Shown: in pieces, positions 28,201 to 36,441 of the stretch
Layout: each line of letters opens with the position of its first letter
Position numbering within the stretch: the stretch's first letter is position 1
NCBI GenBank assembly: GCA_038123735.1
Contig: JAYPAP010000001.1
Coordinates: forward strand, 1 to 64,000
Length of the DNA: 64,000 nucleotides
Direction: 5' to 3'
From: REDI01 sp038123735
Lineage (GTDB): Bacteria; Myxococcota_A; UBA796; GCA-2862545
Notes under the pieces: model-generated
The model's input: only the letters and a program-made list of their open reading frames with translations
What the model was told of the DNA's origin: nothing
Databases searched by the model: none
Translations under genes and position numbers: made by a program

Positions 28201-29964
28201 GAGGCGCGGTGAGCCGGTATCTGGATCCGGACCCCACGGATCGGGAACGCCCGCGGGTCGCTGCCACGGAGCACCCCTCGGGACGTCGCTGACGAGGCGT
28301 TGTTCGTCTTCGAGCTCAAACGTCGTCTCTTCGGATTTGATTTCCCCGGCTAGACCCAGTCCAACCTTGAGGGCGACCGGTCCAATGACCTCGTGAACCG
28401 CGACGCCGGCGATGAGAAGTGCCTGAAGCGTTGCGCCCGTGTCTCCGAATTGTTGGCCAATGAGCTGGGCAAGTGCGATCGCAACCCCCGCTTGCGAGAT
28501 GAACCCGAGCCATGCGTGCTGCTTGACCACATCGGGAGCCCCAGTCACCGCGGTTCCTGCGCGGATACCGAGCCAGATTGCAAATCCGCGGGCGAGCACC
28601 AATGGAATGACGAATGGGAGCAACTTGATGAGCTCTCCGATGTCCAAGTGCGCCCCCGTGAGGGTGAAGAACACCACGTAAACAGGCATTCCTAGGCGTT
28701 CAACTTCGTGAATGAGCGACTCGCCTTCCTTGCTGAGGTTGGTCGCAGCAAACCCGGCGGCGATGAAGATCAGGGTCGGCTCGAGACCGGCTTGGGCCCC
28801 CACATAGGAGACTACGAAGACCGATATGAGCAGAAAGAGCAGGATCTCTACCTTGACCCACCTCAAGTACGCCGCAAGTCCTAAGCCGACGAGGATCCCA
28901 ATCCCTAGCGAACCCAGGATTTCCCAGGACAGTTGGCCGGCAAACTCCAAGGGCGATGACTTGGGGGCCTTCGGGTGGTGACCGCCGGAGGTGGAGCCGT
29001 GATGGGAGGAAGAACCCTGGGTGGTGTCGTGGGCGGTGCTTGAGCTCGAGTCCACGATGGTCGCCGCGGGAGCGCCTGAGCCCGCGGATGTACCGTGCGA
29101 TGCATGCTCGAGATGGGCGATATTTCCGTCACCAGAAAACTTAAGGTCCGCCTGGGAAATCGAGGATCCTGCAATGGCCGCCAGCACCGTAAAGCCGAGC
29201 ACCACCACCACATCCTTCATGACTACAGCCGACAATACTGCGCCTGTCATGGGGCCTTTAGACTGTGTTCCGTTGATGACGGCGATGGTGGCGGCAGGTG
29301 ACGTTGCGAGCGATACCGTGGCGACCATGCCGCCGACGAGGAGCACACCCCAGAGATCGAGTTGCCCCATGGCGATGCCCTGCCCGACCTTGAATGGCAT
29401 GGCAAGGTAGGGGCCAATGCCGGGAACCCAGGAAAGCTGCCCTGAGATCACGATAATGAAAGTGACCATGATCGGGACGATCAGGGCGACTTGCCCGCCG
29501 AGCACACCAAGGATGGTACCTAGGCTCTTGCGGACTTCCTCCCACTTGAGCTCACCACCTGCCGTCATGGTGATCAGCGCGATAGCAAGGGCATTGAAGG
29601 GATTTAGAGTGTCTTGCACATGATGGGAGAGCAAGTTGCCGTCATGTTCGCCGAGCATGCCGAATGGTGCTGGAACCATGAGGTCGTAGGGGGCCAGGAA
29701 GAAGGTGAGATACTCTGCCGCAGATGGCCCGAGAAGCACGCCAGCAAGCAGGTATCCAGTGATGTGGGGGAGCTTGACGACACCGACCAACTCCCCGAAG
29801 GTGTACGAGGCCAAGACCACGAAACCGAGAACCAGCATCGGCGTAGGGTCGATGCCTTGGTCCTTACCAACCACATTCAGCACGATGAGACCGATCACGA
29901 GCAGGGTGACGATCGCACCCTTCTTTAGAATGTCGATGGGGGCGTTGCCGCCGTGACCTCCCAT
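25240..29964 (-). CDS. CPA-type cation/proton antiporter fused to a 1000-residue cytoplasmic region with ATPase-like end
   Basis: 1574 residues. Residues 1-540 form a monovalent cation:proton antiporter with about twelve helices, including the TSPAATIAVI region and KDVVVV with a buried Asp251. A loop at about 268-338 between helices is rich in His, Ser and Gly. The remaining 1000 residues are cytoplasmic, mostly long helices. Near the end, VTLITGIEWLE followed by HSWFLATHSDVW resembles Walker B and sensor 1 of an AAA+-like ATPase, with a winged-helix-like tail, but no P-loop GK(S/T) is present. It starts right after the TrkH stop (TAG-ATG) and overlaps the MscS-like gene. Antiport is well supported; the tail's function is not. 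Confidence 0.82.
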   Translation of the reverse strand: MGGHGGNAPIDILKKGAIVTLLVIGLIVLNVVGKDQGIDPTPMLVLGFVVLASYTFGELVGVVKLPHITGYLLAGVLLGPSAAEYLTFFLAPYDLMVPAPFGMLGEHDGNLLSHHVQDTLNPFNALAIALITMTAGGELKWEEVRKSLGTILGVLGGQVALIVPIMVTFIIVISGQLSWVPGIGPYLAMPFKVGQGIAMGQLDLWGVLLVGGMVATVSLATSPAATIAVINGTQSKGPMTGAVLSAVVMKDVVVVLGFTVLAAIAGSSISQADLKFSGDGNIAHLEHASHGTSAGSGAPAATIVDSSSSTAHDTTQGSSSHHGSTSGGHHPKAPKSSPLEFAGQLSWEILGSLGIGILVGLGLAAYLRWVKVEILLFLLISVFVVSYVGAQAGLEPTLIFIAAGFAATNLSKEGESLIHEVERLGMPVYVVFFTLTGAHLDIGELIKLLPFVIPLVLARGFAIWLGIRAGTAVTGAPDVVKQHAWLGFISQAGVAIALAQLIGQQFGDTGATLQALLIAGVAVHEVIGPVALKVGLGLAGEIKSEETTFELEDEQRLVSDVPRGAPWQRPAGVPDPWGPDPDTGSPRLDRLMTGLKEDLLETGTHFDTQHFSPWAEDAQEYLGRLRKEFLRYHRHITKIVERDAPDRHDAIQREIASMADAWRDLVLLRGSELSAETWNPVELITIGQEITQSMPEKLPAPYSARSDQGPTNEGILSRIRRHLDRQRRSISKLFSGDEPSRVVPIKQVAAYHFQGMLPGRLEGLAALMLSGEDHLQTRTESLFTVIKEGYRPILHPEGELDPALLETIRVSMDEEFALAAEETQRIAVDTMARLMGVFASCWRDMTDDLPVVNTIDLPKRKRRFSRVYRDQERAEGVLTSRYPRARVAIGHRYEALAMDLELVRLQAAVEDVVEQHADSLARTVKGRGITQLHRLESAVKDAVIATQMVLQDDLSSTALVSALQEAFGPVLHIADEANDAAHQLQDEFSEHRSVSSLLDALQLASRDLTASYRVPSGPILHGEWQIPEPPSAEEVHFRELFLGFVETAITARLAQVRRSALATSLRLVEATTQFKARVGFNLDLSLNELDTGSDDIAPEQIKNLVFETLVENVTRAADQLTEFGALVERWDVELQDEIISAVIGELADLRGSIRDGSLDDVNIRMRREAAARRRLQDASAGISGLGNAISDATSDLLHYLVGPIGVHRFYRFLGLPHAQAEAVPRAEFFAEPEPIVDIPMVYRRLFSDLAMQVDNPFGSQNEKLKRVLDALRRHEGEPSHNAALMVPQGMDCVFAANTVLQQLETESVRRLQLEQPPTTDEIDQWFAGMEPHGVTLITGIEWLEDRNFGGHPLLAHFTKRAADHSREHSWFLATHSDVWEQMLGTCGIEDMFTVVETLAPLSPDELADAILIRHDMSGFKLNFDVEPGLLWSLRRIFQSSEASYDRVRDGWFNAFHQSTGGLLSDALRLWMTAIREVDEEHDTMTIGPVPTNPLDAILAFSTEDLLTLRQVSRRGTLSAEEHAWLFRTTHVQSRANLFRLENLGILVRTEDRFHMAPAIRGTVGRALKKAGWSQ

Positions 29965-31578
29965 CTATCGCCTCCAGAAGTCGGGAAGTAGCATTGCGAG
30001 CAGGGTGAAAAATTCAAGCCTGCCCAAGACCATGAACAAGCTGAATACCAGTTTAGCCACGGGGGAGTAAGAAGCGAAGTTGTCAGCGATGTCCAATGTG
30101 CCAGCAGGGCCGAGGCTATGAAAGGGACCCGGACCCATGTTGGAGATGGTTGTCAGCATTGCACCGAAGGCTTTGGGTACGCTCACCCCGTCGGTAAACG
30201 TGATCAGGAGCACGCCGCCAGCCATGCAGGCCAGGAAGATCAGTAAGAAGGCTGCGACGTCATGAATTGCGCTCAGCTCGACTGGTTTATTGTCCATCCG
30301 GACGACATGGACCACGTGGGGTCGAAAGCTCTTTCGTAGCTGTGCCCAGGTGAGCTTCACGAGCAAGACCAGTCGGGTCACCTTGACTCCGCCGGCCGTG
30401 CTGCCGGCACATCCACCGACAAACATCAGCAAAAGCATGGTCGCAAGTGCTACAGGGGGAAAGTACGCCTGGACCTCGACCCCTTGATGACTCACTGCGG
30501 AGTAGCCGGCGGTTCCGAAACCGGTACTGGTGATCGTGGTGGCAACCAAGAACAGGGCATCGCGGAAGGACTGAAATAAAAAGCCCAGTTTGCCAACATG
30601 GCGCCACCCGTCAACGATGACGATAGCGCCCCAGATCACCGCGGTGCTGCCAATGACCAGCGCACCGTAGACCCGAAATTCGACGGATCGAAGGAATCCT
30701 CGTAGGGTGCCGAATCGGAAAAACGAGTAATAAAGGCTGAAGTTTACGCCTGCGATGAGCATAAACACCACGACGATCCACTCTCGGCCAAGTGACTCCC
30801 ACCACGTGACGTCCCCGGTCGTGAACCCGGCGAGAGAGGCATCCGAGGTCGAGAACCCACCGGTAGACATGGTGGTGAATGCGTGACAAGTGGCGTCAAA
30901 CCAGGACATACCAAAGACGACGAGCAGGAGGATCTGGACGATCGTGAGGCCCATGTAGATGAGCCACAGCCACATGCTCGTCTCGGCGATGCGCGGCCGA
31001 AGGCCACTGGATGCGGGTCCAGGGGCTTCATTGCGATAAAGGTGCTTTCCGCCGACCCCAATATTGGGGAAAAACGCGACGAATAGTACGATGATTCCCA
31101 TGCCGCCAAGCCATTGGGTGAGGCTGCGCCAGAGCAGCAGCGGGCGGCTGATGGCACCGTCGATGTCGGTGATCACGGTCGCGCCGGTGGTGGTGAATCC
31201 AGACACAGCCTCAAATAGGGCGTCCTCCGGCGACATACCGGCATCCATCATGTATGGGACCCCTCCGAAGACGCCACATACCAGCCAGACCGCCGCGACC
31301 ATCAAGATGGCTTCCCGTCGGCCGATCGGGACGTTCGCCGCATGTCTTCCGAGATACCTACAAATGAAGCCACCGATGACCGCGATGATGCCGGATAGGA
31401 TGAGTCCGATCGCAGAGTTCCTATCCTGCGGACGAGGACCACCGGACAGAAAGTTCCATAATGGCGTAGTCGACGCGCACAGAAGCATGGCGACACCGAG
31501 GCCGGCCATGATGGTGCCGAGCGGCCGGAGTACCGCAGCAGGACCGGCACTCTTGCGGGATTGGCGAGTCGTAGCCAA
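29965..31578 (-). CDS. trkH: TrkH/TrkG-type potassium uptake membrane subunit
   Basis: About 537 residues. The four pore-loop repeats of the Trk/Ktr family are visible: SGFTTTGATV, FTTMSTGGFST, TTITSTGFGTAG and TTISNMGPG. Further marks are WRSLTQWLGGMGIIVL and GGCAGSTAGGVKVTR, both typical of TrkH. It imports K+ together with TrkA. The start is uncertain: a TTG at 31578 right after the TrkA stop preserves the first membrane helix, while an ATG at 31509 would cut into it. The gene is immediately followed by the antiporter fusion with no spacer. Confidence 0.93.
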   Translation of the reverse strand: MATTRQSRKSAGPAAVLRPLGTIMAGLGVAMLLCASTTPLWNFLSGGPRPQDRNSAIGLILSGIIAVIGGFICRYLGRHAANVPIGRREAILMVAAVWLVCGVFGGVPYMMDAGMSPEDALFEAVSGFTTTGATVITDIDGAISRPLLLWRSLTQWLGGMGIIVLFVAFFPNIGVGGKHLYRNEAPGPASSGLRPRIAETSMWLWLIYMGLTIVQILLLVVFGMSWFDATCHAFTTMSTGGFSTSDASLAGFTTGDVTWWESLGREWIVVVFMLIAGVNFSLYYSFFRFGTLRGFLRSVEFRVYGALVIGSTAVIWGAIVIVDGWRHVGKLGFLFQSFRDALFLVATTITSTGFGTAGYSAVSHQGVEVQAYFPPVALATMLLLMFVGGCAGSTAGGVKVTRLVLLVKLTWAQLRKSFRPHVVHVVRMDNKPVELSAIHDVAAFLLIFLACMAGGVLLITFTDGVSVPKAFGAMLTTISNMGPGPFHSLGPAGTLDIADNFASYSPVAKLVFSLFMVLGRLEFFTLLAMLLPDFWRR

Positions 31579-31579
31579 C

Positions 31580-32926
31580 CTAGAAGACCGCTCTCGCCTT
31601 GAATAGGCGGTCGACTTGTCGCCTGGCTTCGAGGGTAGTGAGGACGATGACCGTGTTGTTGGGCGCAATTTGGTCATCACCGCCGGGTATGGTGACCTTG
31701 GGCCCATCGACGATCGCGCCGATCAGCACGCCGCGCGGCAGTCCGAGGCGCTTGAGTGGTTTGCCCACGGCGCGGCAGCCTGCGGGAGCGACGATCTCCA
31801 ATACTTCGGCCTGACCGCCTTCCAGCATGGTGAGGCTCTTGACAGAGGCCGAGCGGGTATGGCGGAGAACGTGGTCGCCAGCCACCAATCGGGGTGACAA
31901 TGCCACTTCAACGCCCAATTCACGGTAGATGGGAATGTATTCCGGACGGTGAACGACACAGATGGTTCGACTGGCTCCGTTTCGCTTGGCGAGAAGACAA
32001 GCCATGAGATTGGTCTCATCGTCCTCGGTGGTCGCTACGAAGAGGTCGGTCTCTGTGACGCGCTCCTCGACCAGCAAGTCGATGTCGGTACCATCCCCGT
32101 GAACCACATCCACTTTCGGCAATTGCTCCGCCGTCTGGCGGGCCTTGCCAGCGTCGCGCTCGAGGAGGATAACTCGGGTCTGCTCCTTGATAAGTAGTTT
32201 GGCAAGTGTCTTTCCAATCACCCCACCACCGATGATGCTCACAGACCGTGCTTCGCGGGCGGCGGAAAACATGTCTTCGGCGGCCTCGATCCGATCTCTT
32301 CTGCCGAGGAGGTAGATGCGGTCGCCGGGCAGGAGAACATCGGCGCCTCCAGGAACCGTGAGCTCGTCATTGCGGACGATAGCCGCGATCTTTGTGTTAT
32401 CGGGAAGCTCGAGCTTTGCGAGCGGCGTCTTGAGCTGGCGCCCATGAGGTTTGAGCTCCACCTGGGCGATCTCGACGCGATCGTCCGCGAGGTCAACAAC
32501 CTCAAGAGCACCGTGAGAGCGGGCGATTTTAGCGATTTCTTGCGCGATCAGAGTGCGAGGATTGACCACCATGTCGATGCCCAGAGACAGGCCGACATCC
32601 ATGAGCTCTGGATCGGACCAGGCCTCGCCTTGTAGACGAGCAATCGTCAGTTTGGCGCCCAGGGTCTTCGCAACGAGGGCGGTGACCAGGTTCACTTCAT
32701 CGCTGTCGGTCACCGCAGTGACCAAGTCGGCATCACCCGCACCAGCCTTTCGGAGCACATCTTGACTGGCGCCGTACCCGGTCAGGGTTCCAATGTCGTG
32801 GTTATCAGCAATTTCACTGATTTTCTGGGCATCAATATCTACGGCGACGACATCGTGGTGCTCCATTTCGAGCACCTTGACGATGTGCTGCCCCACTTCG
32901 CCCATGCCGACCACGATCACGTGCAT
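31580..32926 (-). CDS. trkA: Trk potassium uptake regulatory subunit
   Basis: 448 residues, the usual size for the two-lobed TrkA with two RCK_N and two RCK_C domains. The first Rossmann lobe opens with VIVVGMGEVGQHI and has VAVDIDA, the second has SIIGGGVIGKTLAKLL and ERDA; both look able to bind NAD(H). TrkA-C parts lie around 135-215 and 360-440. It gates TrkH from the cytoplasm in response to nucleotides. The start overlaps the stop of the antiporter gene upstream as TGATG at 32928-32924. The stop lies one base before the TTG proposed for trkH. Confidence 0.96.
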   Translation of the reverse strand: MHVIVVGMGEVGQHIVKVLEMEHHDVVAVDIDAQKISEIADNHDIGTLTGYGASQDVLRKAGAGDADLVTAVTDSDEVNLVTALVAKTLGAKLTIARLQGEAWSDPELMDVGLSLGIDMVVNPRTLIAQEIAKIARSHGALEVVDLADDRVEIAQVELKPHGRQLKTPLAKLELPDNTKIAAIVRNDELTVPGGADVLLPGDRIYLLGRRDRIEAAEDMFSAAREARSVSIIGGGVIGKTLAKLLIKEQTRVILLERDAGKARQTAEQLPKVDVVHGDGTDIDLLVEERVTETDLFVATTEDDETNLMACLLAKRNGASRTICVVHRPEYIPIYRELGVEVALSPRLVAGDHVLRHTRSASVKSLTMLEGGQAEVLEIVAPAGCRAVGKPLKRLGLPRGVLIGAIVDGPKVTIPGGDDQIAPNNTVIVLTTLEARRQVDRLFKARAVF

Positions 32927-34407
32927 CAGGCATCCTGCCGTTGTGGTTGATTGCGAATAACGCCGAGATCAACCAGCAAATTACGTAAAAGTCTCGGCGC
33001 GAGAATCTCATGAAGCATGACGGACAGGAGAATGACCGTGTAGGTCGCGTCGACCATGTCGTGGAGGTCCTGAAAGCGCTCCGCCTCGATCAACCGTACG
33101 TCGTAGATGATCTTGAAGGTGACGGCCATGGCGATCGCGACATCGCCTTGGCCGAGGAGTCCACGCCAAAATTCAGGTTGAAGCGATGTAGCGGCGGATG
33201 CGACGCGGCTGGAGATCACCTTGCCGAGCCAGCGCATACCCACCACGGCGGCGAAGAGTGCGGCGGTGAGCCAGACTTCTCGCCAGCTGGTGGGGGCCGT
33301 CCACAGGGTACCGGCCATGAGCAATAGAAGCAGGCTCATCGGTCGCTTGGTGCCTTCAACGGAGGCTCTGATCCGAGTTCCGAACCGGGTCAGGCCGATG
33401 GTGATGCCGAGGACGAGGCTGACCGTGATTTCGGATAAGTCAAGGAAGTATGCGGCTCCAGAGGCGAATGCAATGATGCCGGCGAGAGCGAGAAGGGTGC
33501 CGGTGTCCGAGTCGTCGTCGTCAAGGAAGAAGGAGAGAAGGAGACCTAGGATCGCCCCAATGGCGAGGGTGATCGCCAGCCAGGTAATGGCGTGTTGGAA
33601 GTCCGAGACGGTCACGGATGGGGAAGCACTGGTGAGGCTGATATCGTGGAAGGTCGCAAATAGAGCGCCAAATACAAGAATGGATAGAATGTCGCTATAT
33701 TGGGCACTGCGCACGAGGGTCTGCAATACATGGGGGGAGCGCTGCGAGCGGAAGTCCCTCAGGGAGACAAATTCGATGGCCGAGGTAGACCCGGCCCAGG
33801 CGGTGAGTCCGATCACGCCCGCACACAAAACCGCAGGATCGTTGAGACGATGCGGTCTATCGAGCATCAGCATCATGACAAAATAGGCGATGATGGCGAT
33901 GGGCAGCGCCATGAACACGCCTTCTACGATGGCCAGTCGGATCGCCCCATCTCGGCGTTGGACGAGCTGACTAAAGTCCACCTTAGTACCGTATAGAAGG
34001 CCGATCCACCCCGCTGATAGGGCGATGAGTGGGGCAAGGCTGGTCAGGTCCCCGAGCCCGAGGGATGACGGAGACCACTGCCCGATCCACCCTTGGGTGA
34101 CCGCATAGATATCGAGGGCCGACGTACTTGGGAATAGGGCGATCCCGATGAGAGCCCCGAGCACCAAGTATTCCACGCTTGTGGAGATAAATAGGGTTTT
34201 TTGAAGGAGTTCAACAAGGGAGTGGGTCAGGAGATAGGCGGCTCCCACCACGAGTACCAGGACCAGCACGCCCACCAACTGGCTGGGATCACCTCCACCG
34301 GCCGCCCATGCCGTGGTGGGCAGGAGCAAGACGAGGGGGGGCAGTAGTAGAGCTCGAAGCGTTGAGCGGATGTCGCCTCCGGCGCGGAACAGACTCAGGA
34401 CATGCAT
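32926..34407 (-). CDS. CPA-family cation/proton antiporter
   Basis: 493 residues. A signal-like hydrophobic N-terminus (about 19-37) is followed by roughly twelve helices. SAGWIGLLYGTKVDF, WAGSTSAIEFVSL and SAQYSDILSIL match the helices around the ion site of CPA1/CPA2 antiporters, with Asp in the YSDILS position. An acidic DDDDSD cluster lies in a cytoplasmic loop near 290. It probably exchanges K+ or Na+ for H+. It is the first gene of the coupled chain that continues with trkA and trkH. An AGG element six bases before the ATG serves as ribosome site. Which cation moves cannot be read from sequence. Confidence 0.85.
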   Translation of the reverse strand: MHVLSLFRAGGDIRSTLRALLLPPLVLLLPTTAWAAGGGDPSQLVGVLVLVLVVGAAYLLTHSLVELLQKTLFISTSVEYLVLGALIGIALFPSTSALDIYAVTQGWIGQWSPSSLGLGDLTSLAPLIALSAGWIGLLYGTKVDFSQLVQRRDGAIRLAIVEGVFMALPIAIIAYFVMMLMLDRPHRLNDPAVLCAGVIGLTAWAGSTSAIEFVSLRDFRSQRSPHVLQTLVRSAQYSDILSILVFGALFATFHDISLTSASPSVTVSDFQHAITWLAITLAIGAILGLLLSFFLDDDDSDTGTLLALAGIIAFASGAAYFLDLSEITVSLVLGITIGLTRFGTRIRASVEGTKRPMSLLLLLMAGTLWTAPTSWREVWLTAALFAAVVGMRWLGKVISSRVASAATSLQPEFWRGLLGQGDVAIAMAVTFKIIYDVRLIEAERFQDLHDMVDATYTVILLSVMLHEILAPRLLRNLLVDLGVIRNQPQRQDA

Positions 34408-34454
34408 ACGATACCTGAGTCGTCCAGGAAAAGGGAGGCAGTCCTCTGCTGATC

Positions 34455-35189
34455 CTATGCGCCGCCGCCGCCGCTCGATCCGACGCAGGACTCACCGACC
34501 CAAGTGTACTCGCCAGGAGGTCCGATCCGCTCTGGATCATCCACGATTCGGCGGCTCATCGCGGGTGTGCCGTAGTTGTTGTTCAGCGACCATCCAGACG
34601 GGCCCTTGTATCGAGCTACAACCAACATCTTGTTGTCTTCGTTTGGTGAGTCGTTGAACTCATTATGGGTGTCGAACATCATGTAGCCGAGGAATTCCGG
34701 CTCGGCGGGCGGTTGGTCGTCCTCATCGTAGCCAAACAGCTGATGATACTGGTATTGGCATCCCTGGTCCTGCAATGTGCGACGGAAGTAGTACGCTTCT
34801 TCGCAGCCGACGCAGCCGAGCTGGGCATAGTCTGTGGTCACAAACTCGGCGGTGACTTGCCAGGTGTCTTTGCAGTCAGCAGCACCGTTTCCACCGTGGA
34901 ACCAGTACCATGTCTCCGTAAAGGTCAGTCGGGTGATCCCGCCGGATTCTGAGGACTTGGCATCATCGGTGTGCCAATACACCTGGGTTCCGGGGCCGTT
35001 GGAGTTTTCGCAGCCTTCGGTGGTATTCCAGAGCAACTTGTACTCTTCGGGCACGCCAAGCCGCTCGGCCGAGTTGTTCCCATTGCCGGATGGACCGGTA
35101 GTATCGGTAGCATCAGTGGCGCTGGACCCACCGTCGCAGGCGATGGTAGCAACCGAGAGCAGGGCAAGACCCAGAAAACGAACGCGCAT
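34455..35189 (-). CDS. Lipoprotein of unknown function
   Basis: 244 residues with a lipoprotein signal peptide (lipobox TIAC, Cys18), a Gly/Ser/Thr-rich linker with TDATDTTGPSG, and a mature domain rich in Tyr, Trp and Cys that may be held by disulfides. The tail ends in a Gly run. GAGGAG before the ATG supports the start. No family is recognised. A perfect palindrome lies 24 bases upstream (35213-35229). The 47-base gap to the antiporter gene allows readthrough into the ion-transport operon, so the palindrome might control that operon too. Confidence 0.78.
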   Translation of the reverse strand: MRVRFLGLALLSVATIACDGGSSATDATDTTGPSGNGNNSAERLGVPEEYKLLWNTTEGCENSNGPGTQVYWHTDDAKSSESGGITRLTFTETWYWFHGGNGAADCKDTWQVTAEFVTTDYAQLGCVGCEEAYYFRRTLQDQGCQYQYHQLFGYDEDDQPPAEPEFLGYMMFDTHNEFNDSPNEDNKMLVVARYKGPSGWSLNNNYGTPAMSRRIVDDPERIGPPGEYTWVGESCVGSSGGGGA

Positions 35190-35212
35190 GGTGTCTCCTC
35201 ACGTAGGGCAGC

Positions 35213-35229
35213 AGTGTAGCCGCTACACT
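35213..35229. promoter_or_regulatory. Perfect 8+1+8 palindrome, probable operator
   Basis: AGTGTAGC, one central base, then GCTACACT. Two perfect eight-base arms with a single-base centre suit a dimeric repressor or activator. It lies 24 bases before the ATG of the lipoprotein gene at 35189, where it would overlap the promoter or leader. No matching regulator gene is nearby. Confidence 0.45.
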
Positions 35230-35237
35230 CGGTTTTG

Positions 35238-35253
35238 GCCCAAGAATTTGGGC
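35238..35253. promoter_or_regulatory. Inverted repeat GCCCAA-N4-TTGGGC
   Basis: Six-base arms around four bases, eight bases from the palindrome at 35213-35229. No T-run follows on either strand, so it is not a typical terminator of the anti-sigma gene. It may be a second operator or a weak hairpin. Confidence 0.3.
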
Positions 35254-35304
35254 AAGCTGCGCGTCAAGGTTGGTTCGTGGCGGTGTGGACGGGAGGAGGA
35301 TTCT

Positions 35305-36441
35305 TTATTTCGCGCTTTTTAGCTCGATGGCCCGTTCGAAGTACCGCAACGCCTCCTCGGGTTGGCCAGACTCTAGCAAGGCTCGTCCGTGCCAGTGAGC
35401 GATGGCGCTGAGGCACTCTGGGGGCTTCCAGTCCCTCGTCATCAGGCTTCGTTCCGCGCGATGGATCGCCTTCTGATGTTCGCCGGCGATGACGAAGTCC
35501 GCCACACCGCGCGCGGCGGAGCACATGGGGGTCGACGGGGCAGAAGCGAGCATGGCCTTGCGGGTCTTGGAGTCGGGGGCGGCTGGTCGCGCACTTCGCC
35601 TTGGTGCAGCATCGGCCGCACGCTTCGCGGAGGACGCCGGAGCGGGCGCTGGTGCATAGGCAGCTGCGACATCCTCTTCGAAGGCCGTCATCTCATCTTC
35701 GGCCTCATACGCCATGTCTACGCTTCCAACCATGGCGCTGCCGAGGGCGCCTTCGGCATCCGGCGGTGCAGACTTGGCAAGCGGCAGGTCGTCGGCGGGG
35801 GCGGCGGTCGTCTCTTGTGGTTCGGGGGCGGCTGGGGTTGCCGAGGCGACGGCTTCCCCCTTCACTTGAGGCGGTGGGGGTGCGGGAGAAGCCGAGCCCA
35901 TTGCGGGGGCTCCCGGCGCCTCCGAGGGCGGCGTACTGATGGGAATTGCAGCGCCTTCTTCGCGAGCCCCTGGTGAGGGCGAACCTTTGCTACCACCAAA
36001 CTTATCGATGGTTTCGAGCGCCTCTGATGAAGGCATTTCTTCGTTCAGCTTCGCGACCTCTTCCTCTACGCCCAGTTCTCCGCTGCTCGGTATGCCAATT
36101 GTGACCGCGACGATGAGCCCGGCGGCTGCAACGGCCAATCCGATGAGTCCAGTGAAGAACCATTGTCGGTTGTTGGCTGGGGCCGGAATATCGCCAGCTC
36201 CAGGGTGAACCAACGGTTCCGGCTCCCCGGACTGAATCTCGGCATCGGTTTCCAGGCCGAGGCTCGCCATCAAGTCGTTGGAGGTCATCGTGAGAGGTGG
36301 TGCTAAGTCAGGGCGTAAGGCGTAGATCGCTTGGGCGACCTCAGCATCGATGTCGGATGGGCGCGGACCTCCATCGAGCCAACGCGCGATCGCCTCGGCC
36401 TGCTTCTGCTCAAGCGGCGTTGCGTCGGATTCTTGGCTCAT
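35305..36441 (-). CDS. Membrane protein, probable anti-sigma factor, with C-terminal TPR-like helices
   Basis: 378 residues. A cytoplasmic N-terminus of about 90 residues precedes one membrane helix (about 93-117). A long Ala/Pro/Glu-rich periplasmic stretch (about 120-300) follows, ending in a helical pair, AGEHQKAIHRAERSL and LLESGQPEEALRYFERAIEL, typical of tetratricopeptide repeats. The ATG overlaps the ECF sigma factor stop as ATGA, the usual sigma/anti-sigma arrangement, which is the main reason for the call. No HxxxCxxC zinc motif is visible, so it would be a non-ZAS type. The TPR end could sense a periplasmic partner. Confidence 0.7.
   Translation of the reverse strand: MSQESDATPLEQKQAEAIARWLDGGPRPSDIDAEVAQAIYALRPDLAPPLTMTSNDLMASLGLETDAEIQSGEPEPLVHPGAGDIPAPANNRQWFFTGLIGLAVAAAGLIVAVTIGIPSSGELGVEEEVAKLNEEMPSSEALETIDKFGGSKGSPSPGAREEGAAIPISTPPSEAPGAPAMGSASPAPPPPQVKGEAVASATPAAPEPQETTAAPADDLPLAKSAPPDAEGALGSAMVGSVDMAYEAEDEMTAFEEDVAAAYAPAPAPASSAKRAADAAPRRSARPAAPDSKTRKAMLASAPSTPMCSAARGVADFVIAGEHQKAIHRAERSLMTRDWKPPECLSAIAHWHGRALLESGQPEEALRYFERAIELKSAK

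Noticed and set aside
34410..35304. Intrinsic terminator at the inverted repeat 35238-35253
   Set aside because: No T-run follows on either strand and the stem is only six base pairs.
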